Assembly (NCBI RefSeq): GCF_023278565.1
Contig: NC_064676.1
Span: forward strand, 5,952,001 to 6,016,000
Reading direction: 5' to 3'
DNA from: Colletotrichum lupini
Taxonomy: Eukaryota > Ascomycota > Sordariomycetes > Glomerellales > Glomerellaceae
Length of the DNA stretch: 64,000 nt
The translations under genes were made by a program, and so were the position numbers. Below, piece by piece: positions 36,401 to 47,338 of the stretch (the first letter of the stretch is position 1; every line of letters begins with the position of its first letter). The notes beneath the pieces were generated by a model. That model saw only the letters and a list, made by a program, of their open reading frames with translations. It searched no databases and was not told the origin of the DNA.

Positions 36401-39400
36401 ACGATAACTTTCTATATTTTACTTATTAATACCCTATTTCTCCTATATTTAAAAGATATAGATCGACTGGGCATTATATTCGATAATACGAGGAACAGAA
36501 TCTTTAGTAGTAAGTACTTCGAGGTAGTCGAACGACGATAGGGGCATGCGTTTATAAAGCTTATTAACGATACGAAGTCGATTAATTACCTAACGGAAAG
36601 TGAGCTTAAAAGATTATACTAGAGATTTAGGTACCCGTTAGTTACGAGGCTATATAACCTCCTAAAGTAATTAGGTAATAATAATATCGAAATAGGGGCG
36701 CTAGAGTAGTTAATAAAAGTATGTTACTAATACTAAATAAATGCGCAGAGCCTACGCAGATTTAAGTTTAAATTATATAATAAGCTTAACTTTAACTAAG
36801 AAATCGTCGTCGATATTTTTTATTTAAATAGTTAGCTAGTACTATATATAATCGACATAGCTATATCCTTCTAAGTAGGGCAATTCTTCTAGGATTTATA
36901 AGTAAAGATAGTATAAGTAGCCCTACAAAAAAGCTAGATCGATATATACTAAGGACCGCTAAATAGTATTAGAACCGACGCTAGTACTAGCTTTAAGTTA
37001 GTAGAATTTAGGGATAATACGACGGCTTATAGTATATAACTAAAAGTCGTACCTATTAAAGCGTACTATAGTATTAGAAAAGTAGAGAGGGCACACTAGT
37101 AATTAAAAAGGGCGTTTAGAATTATTAAAAAGGAAAATCCGGATTTTACTAACGACGAATGCCTCTAGATAGTACTTAAATACTATAACGATATTATAGG
37201 GCCTAACGGACTTATACTAACGCTATTAGTATTTAGAGTATATTTAAGAACGACTTTAGCCTTACTACCGTCGCTAGGTATAAGCTAACGAGCCTAAGTA
37301 GTTAAAAAAGTAATACGGGTACTACGTAAAGTAAGTATAAAAAGGTAAGTTAACGAGGTAATTACTACGCGCAATAAGCCCGATATAGGGGATAATCTAA
37401 ATATATTACTAAATTTAGATATACGAGTATAGTGCGAAATTACCTAATAATAGGCTAGGCTATATAAGTTAATTTCCGTTAACGAGCGCTCTTATATAGT
37501 TACAAGAGATCGCGACTAGTTACTCGAAGTGTTAATTATAGTAATTAAACCGTACTATATAAATCTTAACGAGGTAATTTCTAACTTATAAAAAGAAGAA
37601 AAGCTAAGGGAAACTATATAACCCGTAGTAGAGGTATAGGAAATTATCCTTAATAAAATCGTCGTAGTAGTACTAATAAACGACGAGGAAGAGGAAATTG
37701 CTAAAAGGGTACTAATACTATTAGCAAGACGTCGTAAAAAACTACGACGGCAAGCCCTAATATAGCAATTTATTACTAGCGACGAGGTAATTAATACCTT
37801 TTATATAATAAAAGAGAAAGCCGATTTCGAGTTAGTAATTAAACTACGTAAGGAAGGCGTAATTATAACTATTAAAAAGCCGTATAAGGGATTAGATCTT
37901 ATCGAAATAGATACTCTTCGTAATCGAGGGGTTTATTAATTTATCCTATACGACCTAGAAAAATATATAAACCTCTATATATTTAAATTACGAATAGTTC
38001 GTGAGATTATGTAATGGATTCGGGATGCGGCCGGCGACAGGACGCCGATGACTCAGCGTCCGGTGCACGGATCTCATTACGAAAGAACTTTCTAAGAAGC
38101 AGAGCCCTTACGAAGGACTCTGCAAGCTTTAGTCTTATAATACACCCATACCTACATTATAGCCTCGCTAGTTAAGTGCTCATAGCCTAATCTCTTATAA
38201 ATTAAAGGGAAAGGAATACCCTAGCCGTACGAGAAGTCTAGATACGTAATTTAGGGGTACGGCGACGTTAAAAAGGCAACGCTACTTATATAATCGCCCA
38301 CTATATAGCGCTATAACTAACGATTAATAATAATACTAATAGCATCGCTACGGAAGAAGGGATACGAGATTTAGAGCCGTAATATTACCTAGGCCTATAC
38401 CTAATCGGCTATAGGGCTTATAAAGAAAATCCTAGCCCATTTACCGAAAGAAATAGCTAGTAAGTACTTAGAAGGCACGATTATTAAAGTGCTTAAGCTA
38501 CTATATAGGCTCGCAGAATCGGGCACCTATTAATAGGCTACTTATTACGATTTTTATATTAATTAACTATTAATAGTTACCTCTACGTATAACCCGTGCT
38601 TATTAATTGCGGAGTACGAAGGTAACTAATTTAGGATCGTTAGAATATAAATCGACGATATATTAGGCCTATTTAATATTAATTTTATAAAAAAGGAAGA
38701 TAAGGAGCTTTAGAAAGCGGGCTTCGTAGCGAAGCTAAAAGAGGTCCTTATAATAAATACCCCCTTAGTATTTAACGGCGGGATTTTTATAATTAAAAAG
38801 GAAACCGTCGTTTTTTAATAAAAGGGATAGGGCGAAAAGATTAACCTCGTCGATCTAAATATAACTAATATTAAGAAGTAGTATAAGGCTAAGCTCGTAC
38901 GAGGGGTATATATTACGAATATTTATTAACTTAAAACGACTTTTAACTACGCTAAGGTAGCGTAAGCTATAGATCTAACTAAATAAAACGTCGAGGTACT
39001 TAATAAGCGGCTTAAGTAATAGTAAATAAATCTCGATTAAGGTCTCGTTTATTACCTAATCGACCTTGCGACTAATAAGCTCTACGTCTTCGTTAATAAG
39101 TTATTTACGAATAATAACGACCTTATTTCGTAATTAGGGTATATTATTATCCTAGCTAACGAGAGTATGGGCGAGAGCGAATTTACTATATATAGTAATA
39201 TAATCTACTACTAGTTAACTAAAAGTAAGTAGGTAATAAGAAGTATATTAGCGTCGGAGGTTTATAGTATAATTAACGGTATTAACCTCTCCTACGCGAT
39301 TTTAATAACGCTAAAAAAGATTACTAATCGAATTAGCCTTCTACTTATTCTAACGGTTATTTATATAGATTCCTACTTACTATACGAATGCCTCGTTAAA

Positions 39401-39714
39401 TTAGGAACGATAAAAGAAAAGAGGCTTATAATTAATATTATAGCCCTTAGGTAATTATACGAAAGGCGCGAGATACTTAAGATCCGTTAGATTAATAATA
39501 AAAACAACCTCGCAGACGCTTTTATAAAAGCAGTACTAAATAAGGGATTAAAGTAATTCGTAAGTAGCGGAAAAGTTATTATATAAATAGAGGAATAGGT
39601 TATACGAAAAGAGTAGAGAAAAGGAGGAAAAGGAGACGACTTAGTAAACGGGCCCGAGGTTAAATTATACCTCTAATCGTAGTAGTTAAATCGATAAAAA
39701 AAAGAGAAAGTTAG
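33409..39714 (+). pseudogene. Inner copia gag-pol, RIP-damaged
   Basis: Degenerate polyprotein frame on the plus strand. Recognisable in order: a zinc-knuckle-like region with a C-Y-x-Y/C-K-K-D-R motif near 35570, a protease core (IILDT) near 36215, the GAG-pre-integrase block (YLTESELKRLYWRF) near 36590, the integrase core to about 37280, reverse transcriptase with an I-x-T/I-DD-I-L active-site region near 38655 and a QKGQGEKINLVD-like stretch near 38825, and RNase H with FTNNNDLISQLGYIIILANE near 39105 and LLYECLVKLGTIKEKRL near 39380. Stops are TAA/TAG at positions expected for Gln or Trp codons after C-to-T change. It is split by the solo LTR between integrase and reverse transcriptase. 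No working product. Confidence 0.85.
38010..38199 (+). repeat. Solo LTR of the gypsy family, inserted in copia
   Basis: 190 bp starting TGTAATGGATTCGGG and ending CTCTTATA, the same family and length as the LTRs of the gypsy element at 50049-58090. It interrupts the copia frame; the empty site is seen in the outer copy near 31725-31745. The flanks GATTA (38005-38009) and AATTA (38200-38204) are a target-site duplication differing by one G-to-A change. Unlike its surroundings it keeps many CA and TG dinucleotides. Confidence 0.88.
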
Positions 39715-39919
39715 TATCGGATTAGAAGTCTAATTTAACCGCGGTATATAGCTAATTATATAGGGGCTAATTAGGGGCCCTATTTACGATTATTATAGCT
39801 AGCCTAACCTACGGTTAGAACCTCCTTTTTATACTTACTACGTAGATATTTATATAGTTTAATTAATCTCTTCGTTAACTACGGTTCGAACTAACTACCC
39901 TATAATAGGGATACTAATA
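39715..39919 (+). repeat. Inner copia 3' LTR
   Basis: 205 bp, starting TATCGGATTAGAAG and ending GGGATACTAATA, preceded by the polypurine tract and followed by GCCCC. Confidence 0.9.
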
Positions 39920-39924
39920 GCCCC

Positions 39925-42900
39925 TATTATCGTTCGACTATCTCGAAGTACTTACCGCTAGAGATTTTATTCTTCGTATTATCGAATATAATACCTAGTC
40001 GATCTATATCTTTTAGATATAAGAGAAATAGGGTATTAACGGGCAAAATATAGAAAGTTATTATTCCGAAGTACGTCTTTACTTTTATTATACTTAGGGC
40101 GACGATTTCCTTACCTAGGCCGAAACTAATCCTTATAATACCCGTTATTAACGTATTAAGCGTTACTAGCGCGATCTTTTATAGCGCTTAGAATTACCCT
40201 TTTCCTTTAGTTAACTATTATAATACCCTAGTATCTAGGATAATCTTATAAAAATCGTCTAGGCCGTACTTTTTATTTATATAGAATACCTATACGAGCT
40301 TAGTATTCGAGGGATCTAAGTAGTATAAAAAAGACCCCTCTAGCTACCCCTAGATATACTTAGTACTATATTCCTTTTTTTTAAATATTAAGAGAGATAG
40401 CGTCTTTTTTTTAATCGTTAAGAGAATAGGCTTTAGCCCTATTAAATTTACCCTTTTAGCCGCCTCTATATCCGTTATCTAAGGGACCTTTCCTTACTAT
40501 TTATAAATAAAAACTTACTTATTAAGAGCTTTTACTACCCTCTATTTATTTAGCCTCGTATATCCTCTAGAAGCTAACGGGGCGAAAAAGGAGTTATTAA
40601 TATCGTCGATTTCGTTATAATCTAATTTATTAGTATAGGGGGTAAGATCTTCTTTATCTTCTAAATTTCTTATAGGGGGTATATGCTTTAGGCCGCTACT
40701 TTAACTACCGTCGCTAGGTTCCGTACCCCTAAATTTACCTTTATATATAATAAGGAATTAGTTAAACTGACGAGGGCTAGTTTTACTATTTACTACCCTT
40801 AACTTTTTATACTATTCGTACGATTTAGTACGCTCTTCCTTAGAGTAATTACTTAATTAATATCTATCCTTTTTATAAATATAGCATTACCTCTTTTATT
40901 ACCCTACCTATAAGTTAAATCTCTACCTATTTAACGAATCTGGGCCTCTTTACGAGCGATTACCGTATCTAGCCTCTTTTTTTTTTTTTTATACGTTCGA
41001 TCGACTTAATATTATTAATAAGGGCCGTCGTACGCTTAAAAATAGGTTTAGCGTAGTATTCTTATTTTAATATTAAAGCTAGATTTTAGCTTTAAGTAGA
41101 GCGTCTCGTAGTTTTCGAGTACTTAGTATAGGGTTATTTTTATTTTTAGTATATATTAAACTGCGGTATAAAAATATCCGACTTTCCGCTTATTTATCCC
41201 CTTATTTAGCTAGGTTTTCGCTAGCTTATTAATTCGATCGATAAGCTCTTCGAGGATCTTTACTCGCGATTTACCCTCTATTATCCTAGCTATAAATATA
41301 AAAGAAATCGCTCGTAGCTTAAATAAAAGCTCTAGGTTCTTATTATAGGTCTCGAAGCGGCTTCGGATTGCGTTAATTATATTAAAAAAGTCGTTTCGAT
41401 CGAGATTACGTACCGCTTCGTAGTAGTAATTAGAGGCTTTACTTACGAGTACGATATTAATTACTAAATAGTATTAGTATTCCCTAATTCTGACTTTTTT
41501 ATAATAATTATAAAATATCGTTAGGGTTTTTTATAAGACCTTATACTTCCCCCCAGAGTATAATTTCTTTTTTAAAAAGATCTTTTTAAAGTTTATAAAT
41601 TACTTCGTATTTACTATTAGATTTTTAGTATTTATATATAATCCCTACGTCGCTACGTACTATTAATAACTTCGGGTCGTCTACCTCTTTTTTTATTAAC
41701 TAATCGGTGCCGAATTTCGCGTTAATAGCGTTAACGAGTTATAGATCGAAATAAGTAGAATTATTAATTATCGTACTTTTAGTACTATATTTTACCCCAG
41801 TATATCCTTTTATAACGATAGATTTCCGTTAGTAATTATAGGGAGGAAATCTAGGTCGTTTACCCTTTTTTTAAATTCGTTAAAGTAATTATATACTCTA
41901 TTAACCTATACTTAGTTCTATAATACGAATTCCTCCTCTATAATTATCGCTATTAGTATTTCGTATAGCTCTTGCAATTATAATTACGCTAATAATACCC
42001 CTCGCTCGTAAAGGAATTTATTAACTACTTTTATAATTCCTAGGCTTACGCTCGTAAACTATTTATCTAGCTAGTAACTAAGGTCGTTTACGATCTTATA
42101 AAATAGGGGTTACCCCTATAGCCCCTTTTTCTTATAGACCTTAGTTAAATAGATTAATACCGCGTTAATTTATTTACCGTTAGGCTAATCCGCGATTTTA
42201 TATATCCACGTCCCCTAATAGTTTAAGTTAATATTTACTTATTTATAAAGGATTAGGATTCTATTTAGGATCGGGTTTCGTCCTCTTTTTCCTTACCCTA
42301 ACTCACTAAGGGTCGTGCTTTAGCTTATACTTATATTAGTAGTTATTAGCGTATTTAATTTTAATAAGGATATATTTAATCTGCGCACTAGTTATAATAA
42401 ATCCGTACTTTCGCTACTTAATAAATTTATTAAGGTCTAAGAGATTCCTGCTTTTTTTCGCTATCTTATTACTATTCTTATTTTTATTATTTCTAGCGAT
42501 TATTATTACCTTTCTAAATCGCTAGCTATCGTACTTACTAAGATCCTCCTTTTTATTTAGTATAAAAGGGTAGGTTTTAATAGTTCCTTTTTATAATAGT
42601 AGCGGTAGACGTTTATATTACTATAAGAAGATATAGTAATTAGTCTCGGGATCTTTACTAGTTACTAATTTCCGCTATCCCGTATACTTCTAGCCTCCTA
42701 AGCCTCGTACTCTCTATAATCTCTAAATAGCTTCTTTTTTTAACCTACCTCTTTTAGGGCGGTATTCTATAAAAATAGTTAAAAATAGACGCCGTATAGC
42801 TTATAAAGGAGCTATATAGGCTATTAAAAACCGTATAGGCCGTTAAGTACGGTTAACGAAGTTAAGCCCTCTTTTTTATAAAATTATAGATTTTAAAGAC

Positions 42901-43956
42901 TTACCGAAAATGCTTACTTATTACTTATACGCGGTGGGGTTAGATACCTTAAAGATCTTATTTTTTATAGCCTCTCGGTACCCTATTTTATATCTTTTAG
43001 GTAGTCTTTTTCGTAGCTTAATTACGGTTAGGTAATTATCGCTTACTAGTAATCCCTTTTATTACTTAGTTAGTTTCTCGAAATTAGTAATCTCGCGCCG
43101 GGAGCTAGTATAAAAAGAAGCCCTTTAGCGGCCCTCTAGAGGATTCTTTTTCCTCCCCTTAGATCCTCGTCCTTTTAGCCTTTTCTTAGGCTAATAATAA
43201 CTTTAATAGGAGGTCGTAGGACTACTTTAGAGTAGCTACCTTCTTTTTAGGTTAATCTCCGAGATCTATAATACTCTTAACTTAATACTATTAGGACCTC
43301 TAAATCCCCTCTTCCCTCGTTAAACCGTCCCCTATATTATATTCCTAAGTAATACCCGGGGGGTAGTTAAGGGAGTTACGAGGAGGTCGTCTAGATCGCG
43401 GGCTTAAGGTCGTACTTATAAGATCCTCGTAATAATAAACTTTTCTATATACTATAGATCTCTTAGCTTAATAGCTCTTATAAGGTTACTTTTATTACTA
43501 AATAAGAATATTTACGTTTAGAGATCCCCTTTTTTAATCGCGCGGTACTCTTTTATACCATATTATTAAGCTCGTTCGTCGCGCTAATTAATTAAGTAAA
43601 TAGTCGTTACGTAAGTATTTCCTTTTTCTAATTTAATTAGTTAATTTCTAATCGCGGGCCGGCTATAAAAAAGTCGTTTAGTAAAAAAGCTGCTTAGGGC
43701 AATAGTAAAAAGCTAGTCGCTTAAGCGGTTCTATTAATTAACGTATTTTAACGTAGTAAACGTTAACCTCTCGTAAGTAGTAAAGGGCTACGATTACTTA
43801 ATTCCGTACAGTATTTAAGAATTACCTCCTTTTTTATCTATTTCTATAAGGTTAATTAGTATAAATCTCTTATTCTGTGCGGTATTAAGAGGTTGTCTCT
43901 TTTATATAGCGAGATACCTTACTAATTTATAATAATAGAATTTAACTACTAATTAG
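39925..43956 (-). pseudogene. Outer copia, gag and 5' half of pol (RIP-damaged)
   Basis: The reverse complement of this stretch corresponds to 33409-36540 of the inner copy, i.e. leader, gag, protease and the start of the integrase region, with extra indels. The match resumes exactly at the insertion point of the inner element after the GCCCC duplication. Confidence 0.78.
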
Positions 43957-44161
43957 TATTAATATCCTTATTATAGGGTAGTTAGTTCGAACCGTAGTTA
44001 ATAAAGAGATTAATTAAACTATATAAATATTTGCGTAATAGGTATAAAAAGGAGGTTCTAACCGTAGGTTGGGCTAGCTACGATAATCGTAAATAGGGCC
44101 CCTAATTAGCCCCTGCGCAGTCGGCTGTATGCCGCGGTCGAATTGGACTTCTAATCCGACA
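43957..44161 (-). repeat. Outer copia LTR, right (5' LTR)
   Basis: 205 bp, starting TATTAATATCC and ending AATCCGACA on the plus strand, the one copy that still keeps the terminal CA. Followed by TATAG. Confidence 0.9.
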
Positions 44162-44681
44162 TATAGGGTCGAAATCTCGTTGAATACGGACTGCAAGTTT
44201 CAATTAGTCCCTTAGATTTCAAAAGTTCAGATGATGTTCCGTCTGACTAGAGTTTTAGAGTTCACAACTACGGAACGCTAGCCCGTTGGGTTAATACAAA
44301 TAAGCGCTGATCCAGATGTTCGGGAGCACTTACAGGGTTCATGGTTTGACTTAAACGTTGCTCAGCTTTTTCGGCACATGCTTGGCGATTACCTATTTGC
44401 ATCGAATTCAAACGGGCGTATGTGAATATGTGAGGGTGATGCTGACAACTTCATCGGCGTTTTGTGATGTTTTCCTCCGACATTTTGTGCCAAATTGTAT
44501 CCTGGAGAAGCCTTTCTAGGTTCTTCGAGCCAATATCAGGCCGTATAAGAAGTTTTGCAGTTGCCGTTCCAAATGTGGTATTGGTGATTATTGCACACGT
44601 TTTTGGGGCCTTATCACTTCGTCTTCCACAAGTTCTTACACCGCAATCAAAGCAAGTTCCAAAAAGTCCAGAGACCAAAAG
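44162..44681. other. Intergenic between copia block and SDR pseudogene
   Basis: 520 bases of ordinary composition, no gene seen. It would contain the former promoter of the dehydrogenase gene. Confidence 0.5.
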
Positions 44682-45601
44682 ATGCCTTCTCCATACAAGA
44701 CGGCTCTCATCACTGGCGCCACGTCCGGGACCGGCTATGCTTTAGCAGAGCGTCTGGTCGCGAACGGTGTCTTTGTTATTGCAGCAGGTCGCCGCGCAGA
44801 TCGCCTGGAGAAAATCCTCTCCAAGCATGGAAGCTCAAAAGTTGCCACCGAAGTCTACGATGTCTCTAATATCGACGGCATGGAATCATGGATCGAAGAG
44901 TTAGTACGTTTGCATACTTTGATCCGCTCTAACTCCTAGGCCTATTCCTCCCCCGCCTCATTCAGAAAGTCGTCCTCAAATACACCACCTAAACGTCGTA
45001 CGTCGACTGATTATTGACAACTACCCAGAATGACTACCAAGTATCCCAAGCTAGACTGCCTCTTCCTCAACGCCAGGCGTCCAAAACACCTTTGACTTCA
45101 CGCCCGCCCTCCTAGAAACAGCCAAAAACGAGCTAAACCTGAACTATCTCTCCCCGCTCGTCGCAACGTCGCACATCCTCCCCCCATTTCGAGTTCCTCT
45201 CCACGCCGACTGCCGTCATACTCGTGACCTCGGGCCTGGCCATCGTGTCCATGTCCCGCTGCGCAGACTACTGCGCCAGCAAAGCCGCACTTCGATCGCT
45301 GACCTGGAGTCTGCGCGCTCAGCTCGCCGATCGCGGGCCTCACACCGAGAGCATCCGCGTCATTGAGATCGTTCCGCCTGCTGTCAAGACCGAGCTGCAT
45401 ACGCGGCAGGCGGACATGGTCGCAGCGGGACGGGCTGGTGTGGGTATGCCGCTGGAGCAGTTCATTGACGAGACATAGGAAGAGTTGGAGAAGGGTGAGG
45501 TGGATGATAACATTATTGGGCAGGCAAAGCATTACGCCTGTGGGGAGAAGGAGAGGAAGAAGGCTTTCAATGGATTGCTTGCGATGTTGAGGGGGGAATG
45601 A
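44682..45601 (+). pseudogene. Short-chain dehydrogenase/reductase, broken
   Basis: The first part encodes MPSPYKTALITGATSGTGYA..., a Rossmann NAD(P)-binding start with the TGxxxGxG pattern. After a probable intron (donor GTACGT at 44904, acceptor near 45028) the remaining homology is spread over several frames: LDCLFLNA near 45051, then GVQNTFDFT in a second frame after an extra base near 45073, then FEFLSTPTAVILVTSGLAIV in a third frame after an extra C in a C-run near 45185, with the YxxxK-type active site as DYCASKAAL near 45270. A TAG at 45476 replaces what should be a Trp codon (DET*EELEKGEVDD); the frame then continues to a normal end at 45601. The simplest splice sites do not join in frame. 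Substrate unknown. It lies 520 bases from the copia element. Confidence 0.82.
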
Positions 45602-46077
45602 GTCGGGAGCTTTGAGTGACTGTGAGTTATCATCTGAGACAATGCTCATCTATATCTTCTATCGACAAGTCTCGAATTATCCTAATAACACTTTGAATCT
45701 AGAAACACTTCATGTAAGCTCACTTGATTTGAAGACAGCTACAGAAATAGCCTCTTATAGCAAACCCATCAAACTGGCATTCTATTAGTCACAAGGGAGG
45801 AGAAATCTTTTTCAAGACAATAGTAGTCTGTTATGTTCCTTTAGAGCTACATGTGCCCTGAATCCAGATCCTAAGTCTGAATCAGAGCAAGACAAGTCTG
45901 AGCTATACATCATTCATTAATCCTAGCCGCCTCTCCATTCGCACCGTTTTGCCACCAGATCATCTTTCTGTCTCCAAAGCTCTGATAAGTTACAGTCCCA
46001 CATGATTCCCGACTAATTCTCCCAAGTCCTGACAGAGTACCAGTCACTATCATTGGCGACCTCGTCACAGGCTACGC
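45602..46077. other. Intergenic
   Basis: 476 bases, no gene seen; 3' flanks of the SDR pseudogene and of the secreted repeat protein. Confidence 0.5.
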
Positions 46078-47338
46078 TTAGATAGCAGGAGGAGGAGCCT
46101 GCTTGTTGGTGGCAGGAGGAGGAGGAGGGGGTCTCTGGTTGGGGTCGACAGCCCGAGCGCCGTTGGGCTTGGGAGGAGGAGGGGTGTTGTCGTTAGCCGG
46201 GGGAGGAGGAGGAGCCTGAGCCTGCTGGTTCGGGTTCACGGCTCTAGCGGCGTTGTTAGGCTTGGGAGGAGGAGCCTGCTGGTTCTCCGCGGGAGGAGGA
46301 GGGGGCGCCTGCGCATTGGGGTTGACGGCTCTGGCGTTGTTCGGCTTAGGAGGAGGAGGGGTGTTGTTGTCCTTGGGTGGAGGAGGAGGAGCGGCCTGAG
46401 GGTTGACCGCTCTGCGGTTGTTGGGCTTGGGAGGAGGCTGCTCGTTGTTGGCCGGGGGAGGGGGAGGCTGCTGGTTGGGATTGATTGCTCTCGCTCCGTT
46501 GGGCTTGGGGGGAGGAGGAGTGTTGTCGTTGGCGGGAGGAGGAGGAGCCTGGGCCTGTTGGTTGGGGTTCACCGCCCGGCGGTTGTTAGGCTTAGGAGGA
46601 GGGGGAGTGTTGTCATTGGCGGGAGGGGGAGGAGGCTGCTGGTTCGGGTTGATGGCTCTGGCACCGTTGGGCTTAGGAGGGGGAGGCGTGTTGTCCTTGG
46701 GAGGAGGGGGAGGAGCAGCCTGAGGGTTCACGGCTCTGCGGTTGTTGGGCTTGGGAGGAGGAGGCTGGTTGTTGTTCGCCGGAGGAGGGGGAGGCTGCTG
46801 GTTGGGGGCCACGGCTCTGGCGAAGTTACCGTTGCCGGCGTTGTTGCCGTTGTTGGCGGTATTTGCGTTGTTTCCAGCCGCATTGCCGTTGGCACCCGCA
46901 GCTCCGTTGTTCACATTGTTCGCATTGCCGTTGTTGGCATTATTGGCGTTGCCGGCGTTGTTGGCGTTGTTCCCAGCGTTCGCACCATTTCCGTTGTTTG
47001 CGTTGTTGGGGTTGGCATTATTAGGGTTGTTGTTGGTGTTGGTAGGACGGGGAGGAGGGGGCTGCTGGTTGTTGTTGCCGGCGTTGTTGTTATTGTTGTT
47101 GTTGCCAGCATTGCCAGTGTTGCCGGTGTTGCCTCCGGTGTTGCCTCCGGCTCCGGCTCCATTGCCGGCACCTCCCCCGTTACCACCTCCGATGGCACCA
47201 GCACCGCCCTGAGGAGCGGGAGCTAGAAAAAAGAGAGTTAGTCACTGACTCTATACGATGTCCGTGAGAGTACTTACCAGTCAAGGCATTACCCGTGAGA
47301 AGGGCAATAGCGAGAACGGTGAGAGTGGTGTAACGCAT
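46078..47338 (-). CDS. Secreted Asn/Pro-rich tandem-repeat protein
   Basis: Two exons, 47278-47338 and 46078-47222, with a 55-base intron ending CTAG, giving 401 residues. Exon 1 encodes almost exactly a signal peptide (MRYTTLTVLAIALLTGNALT, cleavage expected near residue 20), a common layout for fungal secreted proteins. The mature part begins with a Gly/Asn-rich tract to about residue 130 made of GN, NN and GNTG units, followed by about nine tandem units of 23-30 residues built from R-A-[VI]-[NAD]-P, a Gln/Ala spacer, a run of 4-6 prolines, and a second PPPPKPN block. Several units carry a dibasic NNRRAVNP site; others have NGARAINP or NNARAVNP. There are no cysteines. I recognise no named family. 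Options are a disordered cell-wall or matrix protein, a repeat-type effector, or a Kex2-processed precursor. The reading frame is intact and not RIP-damaged. Confidence 0.8.

Larger units (their letters stand above)
33204..39919 (+). mobile_element. Inner full-length Ty1/copia retrotransposon
   Basis: A 6716-bp element with 205-bp LTRs at 33204-33408 and 39715-39919, flanked by the duplication GCCCC at 33199-33203 and 39920-39924. A polypurine tract (A8GAGAAAG) lies just before the right LTR, so the sense strand is plus. It is inserted in the opposite orientation inside a copy of its own family. The internal order is gag, protease, integrase, reverse transcriptase, RNase H, as in copia. It also carries a later 190-bp solo LTR at 38010-38199. 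CA and TG are nearly absent outside that LTR while CG is common. Confidence 0.93.
30020..44161 (-). mobile_element. Outer Ty1/copia LTR retrotransposon, interrupted
   Basis: The outer element is bounded by 205-bp LTRs at 30020-30224 and 43957-44161, in the same orientation, and by the target-site duplication TATAG at 30015-30019 and 44162-44166. Its sense strand is minus: 39925-43956 holds gag to integrase start, and 30225-33203 the rest of integrase, reverse transcriptase and RNase H. It is split by an inner copy of the same family. Removing the inner element (33204-39919) and one GCCCC duplication restores a continuous order matching the inner copy. It is heavily mutated with many TAA/TAG stops and almost no CA or TG dinucleotides, the signature of RIP. 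It cannot encode working proteins. Confidence 0.9.

Noticed and set aside
30020..44161. Reading the block as two separate inverted retrotransposons side by side
   Set aside because: The left pair and right pair of LTRs are in opposite orientations, and TATAG and GCCCC duplications match only in the nested arrangement.
30020..44161. CRISPR-like or tandem repeat array
   Set aside because: Repeats are four 205-bp LTR copies and long inverted arms, not short regularly spaced repeats; fungi are not expected to carry CRISPR arrays.
46403..47226. Long plus-strand frames rich in Gly/Leu and Val/Gly
   Set aside because: They are mirror images of the Pro- and Asn-rich repeats on the minus strand, which has a signal peptide and an in-phase intron; low-complexity repeats open all frames.
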